A stretch of DNA of 55,623 nucleotides, from positions 1-55,623 of the forward strand of contig JALXBF010000106.1 in the NCBI GenBank assembly GCA_026991575.1. Direction: 5' to 3'. The position numbers and the translations under genes were made by a program. The DNA is from Planctomycetota bacterium (lineage in GTDB: Bacteria; Planctomycetota; Planctomycetia; JALXBF01). Positions 53,537-55,623 of this stretch are shown piece after piece; within the stretch, counting starts at the first letter, position 1, and each line of letters opens with the position of its first letter. The notes beneath the pieces are model-generated. The model did not search any database. It saw only the letters and a list, made by a program, of their open reading frames with translations, and was not told where the DNA came from.

Positions 53537-55150
53537 GTGGCTCGACCGCCGTGCAAGCTGTTAACGCTGATCGTCCTTTCCTGCGCCGTAACGGGCACAT
53601 CCACCGGATGCCGCAGTCCTGCGCTGCTGACCCCAGCCAGCCACCAGGGCCCGTCTCCTCATGAGCCTGCCCTATCGTATGCTCCCCAAGCACCGTCCTG
53701 GCTTGCAGGTCAGCCGCACGACGGTTCGGTCCATGCGGCGTTACCGGTTATCCAGGCGGCCCGCGTCGTAGTCGTTAGCGATCGGACGTCGGCTCAGCAG
53801 GCGGGAGACCGGCCAGCCTGGCGACCGGCTGCTGGCCGCGGTGCGGACGCCGCGGCTACCGAGAGTGGCGAGACGGTCTATCCCATTGACCTGCCCACGG
53901 CGCTACGGCTGGCCGGAGCGCAGAACCTGGACATCCGACTCGCCCAGGAGCTTCTGGCCGAAGCAGCAGCTCGCGAACAGTGGGCCAGTGTGCTCTGGTA
54001 TCCGACCATCCGACTAGGCACCGAGTACATCAAACACGATGGCAGGCTTCAAGAGACGGTTGGTCCGGTCCTGGAGGTGAGCCGCAACAGCGGCTTCATC
54101 GGTGGCGGTCTGTTCGCCGAGTTTCGCCTGGCCGACGCGCTATATGAGCCACTCGCGGCACGGCAGCAGACAGCGGCAGCCGAGAACCGGGTGGCTAGTG
54201 TTACGAACCAGGTGCTGCACTGGGTGACACAGGCGTACTTCGATCTGGTGGCCGCCGAGGCTGAACGGCTGATTCTGCAGGGAATCGTGCGCGAAGCCGA
54301 GAAGCTTGCCCGGCTGACCAGCCAGTTTGCCAGGACCGGACAGGGCCTGGAGTCCGACGCAGCTCGCGCGGAAGCTGAGCTGGCACGGCGCAAAGCGGAG
54401 TTGGCCTGGGCAACGGAGCAAGTGCGGATTGCCTCAGCCCGACTCGTGCGTTTACTCCGACTGGACCCGCGTGTGCAGCTGAGACCGGTCAATGCGCCGC
54501 TGGCACCGCTGGAGCTTGTTGAGGCGCAGCGCTCGTTGCGCGAGCTCATCGATCAGGCACTGAGCACGCGGCCGGAAGTGCGCGAGCAGAACGCGTTGGT
54601 GCAGGCGGCGCTGGCCAGGCTCCGCGAGGAGCGAATGAGAGCCTGGCTGCCCGAGCTGGCGCTGGGCGTGTCGGCTGGAGGCTACGGCGGAGGTGAAGGG
54701 TCGTTCTTCGGCAACTTTAGCGACCGGTCGGACGTGACACTGGGTGCGTTCTGGGCGTGGCGCAACCTGGGTGCCGGCGAAGACGCGGCGCGTAAGATCC
54801 GGGAGGCACGCTACCGCCAGGCAGCCATCGCGGCCAACCAACTCGCCGATGAAATCGCCCGTCAGGTCACCGTGGCATTCGCACGGGTCCACCATCGGCG
54901 GGTGCAGCTAGAGGCAGCCCGAACCGCTGCCGAAGCAGCACAACGATCGCTGGAATTGAACCTGCGACGAATTCGCGGCGCGGAGGGACTGCCGATCGAG
55001 GCTCTCGATGCACTCCGCACGCTGGCCGACACACAGCGGGGCTACGTCCAGGCGGTCACGGCGTACAATCAGGCCCAGTTCGAGCTGGCCTGGGCCACGG
55101 GCCAGCCCTTGGACCGGTTACTGCAGCAACTGCCCCCTGCCCAACCGTAG
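53537..55150 (+). CDS. TolC-family outer-membrane efflux lipoprotein
   Basis: 537 residues. A signal sequence (LLTLIVLSCAVTGTSTGC) ends in a lipobox, Cys about 25, then a Ser/Pro-rich stretch to about 110. IDLPTALRLAGAQNLDIRLAQELL opens the first OEP repeat. Long Ala/Glu/Arg coiled coils follow (EKLARLTSQFARTGQGLESDAARAEAELARRKAELA in part), then the second OEP repeat from about 350 (STRPEVREQNALVQAALARL), with the beta-strand region FSDRSDVTLGAFWAWRNLG between. It would form an outer-membrane trimeric channel for a transporter. No pump or adaptor gene is in the window. GTG 53537 has GAGG eight bases upstream. Confidence 0.88.
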   Translation: MARPPCKLLTLIVLSCAVTGTSTGCRSPALLTPASHQGPSPHEPALSYAPQAPSWLAGQPHDGSVHAALPVIQAARVVVVSDRTSAQQAGDRPAWRPAAGRGADAAATESGETVYPIDLPTALRLAGAQNLDIRLAQELLAEAAAREQWASVLWYPTIRLGTEYIKHDGRLQETVGPVLEVSRNSGFIGGGLFAEFRLADALYEPLAARQQTAAAENRVASVTNQVLHWVTQAYFDLVAAEAERLILQGIVREAEKLARLTSQFARTGQGLESDAARAEAELARRKAELAWATEQVRIASARLVRLLRLDPRVQLRPVNAPLAPLELVEAQRSLRELIDQALSTRPEVREQNALVQAALARLREERMRAWLPELALGVSAGGYGGGEGSFFGNFSDRSDVTLGAFWAWRNLGAGEDAARKIREARYRQAAIAANQLADEIARQVTVAFARVHHRRVQLEAARTAAEAAQRSLELNLRRIRGAEGLPIEALDALRTLADTQRGYVQAVTAYNQAQFELAWATGQPLDRLLQQLPPAQP

Positions 55151-55537
55151 ACGACCCGCAGCACCACAGGCCATGCCCATGCGGCTAATGACCCTGGCTC
55201 CGACGGACATGGGATGCCGGCTCAGTGCGGCTGGGCAGCTGGATTGGCCACGTGCCTGAGCCGGGTGGATGAGGCGGGCCATGGGATCTCAGCCCCCCTG
55301 TCCGCAAGGACCAGTGGGTACCGCCGGCGGCCCGGTAGAGTGGGTTCGCTTCCCTCGCCTTGCTGCTAGCGAGCATGGCCCGGCCGCGGCGCGGACACCG
55401 TGGCCGGCGGGGGTGCGATTCCGTATTTGTAGCACATAGCGTCAGTCGGGACGGTGTTCCGGCGTCGCGTCGGGCCAGCGGATGGGGTGGTGCCCGGCGT
55501 GGTCTTGGTGACAGGCGAACCGGAGACAAATCGGGCA
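55151..55537. other. 387 bases without a supported gene
   Basis: Short frames only, none with a start signal. A TAGAGT at about 55336 resembles a -10 but no gene follows inside the window. Confidence 0.35.
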
Positions 55538-55623
55538 GCCTACTTCAAACGGGTCGCGGGCAGCTTTACGCCCACCCGGCCGGAAGTTGATTCCATAGCG
55601 CCCGCGACCCGTTTGAAGTAGGC
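55538..55623. repeat. perfect 24-base inverted repeat ending at the window edge
   Basis: The arm at 55538-55561 (GCCTACTTCAAACGGGTCGC then GGGC) is the exact reverse complement of 55600-55623. The loop is 38 bases. The second arm ends on the last base, so the repeat may be longer. It may be a genomic repeat where assembly stopped, an element end or a foldback artefact. Confidence 0.85.

Noticed and set aside
55538-55623. CRISPR repeat
   Set aside because: The two copies are inverted, not direct, there is only one pair, and no cas gene is present.

Overview
The window is a GC-rich (roughly 60-65 % by eye), gene-dense bacterial chromosome fragment. It reads best as Planctomycetota. The clues are a signal peptidase I of about 600 residues with large internal insertions, secreted parallel beta-helix, SH3 and leucine-rich-repeat proteins, a cytochrome-type lipoprotein with a CxxCH near its C-terminus, a SecA paralogue that stops short, and a peptidoglycan-salvage operon. 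The phylum call is inference from gene style; no rRNA is present. No insertion sequence, prophage, CRISPR array or integron is visible. Both window ends look cut: the first gene has no start, and the last 86 bases are a perfect inverted repeat that runs to the final base.

Layout. 1-1721: the end of a CobN/HmuS-type metal chelatase, an ExbB/TolQ-type channel and a DUF2149 membrane protein, resembling the hmuSTUV block for haem or tetrapyrrole handling. 1854-4821: secreted beta-helix protein, macrodomain hydrolase and M19 dipeptidase. 4964-9912 (minus): Trm112-like protein, MurQ-MurNAc kinase fusion, sodium:solute symporter and NamZ-type exo-muramidase, which together form a plausible route from wall MurNAc to cytosolic sugar phosphate. 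10128-14836: SecA-like ATPase, second beta-helix protein, NUDIX hydrolase coupled to FabI. 15019-20086: sigma54-type activator and aconitase. 20114-22485: SH3-repeat protein, a gene-poor stretch and tRNA-Pro(UGG).

22597-27525 (minus): NfeD, then a tight block of YbjQ, membrane-anchored YbjQ, PrsW-type intramembrane protease and a double alpha/beta-hydrolase. 27746-35468 (plus): nicotinate phosphoribosyltransferase, LRR protein, ROK kinase, LepA/EF4 and signal peptidase I. 35458-39446 (minus): YfhO-like membrane protein overlapping methionyl-tRNA synthetase. 39557-42250 (plus): RsgA, a CAX-type cation/proton exchanger and tRNA-Ser(UGA). 42969-44438 (minus): cytochrome-like lipoprotein and a very basic 43-residue protein. 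44490-49380 (plus): GT39-type membrane glycosyltransferase, then feoA-feoB and a small Cys-rich FeoB-associated protein. 49442-53387 (minus): AlaC-like aminotransferase, then galK, an orphan and psuG. 53537-55150 (plus): TolC-family lipoprotein.

How the genes connect. Two iron-related sets (Hmu-like and Feo) lie in one window. The MurNAc set covers wall-sugar release, uptake, phosphorylation and lactyl-ether cleavage. Tight ATGA, GTGA or one-base overlaps (ExbB/DUF2149, FabI/NUDIX, symporter/NamZ, MetG/YfhO) point to translational coupling. The clearest promoter is ahead of feoA (TTGAAC, 17 bases, TAGAAT). TAGAAT recurs ahead of lepA, rsgA and tRNA-Ser.
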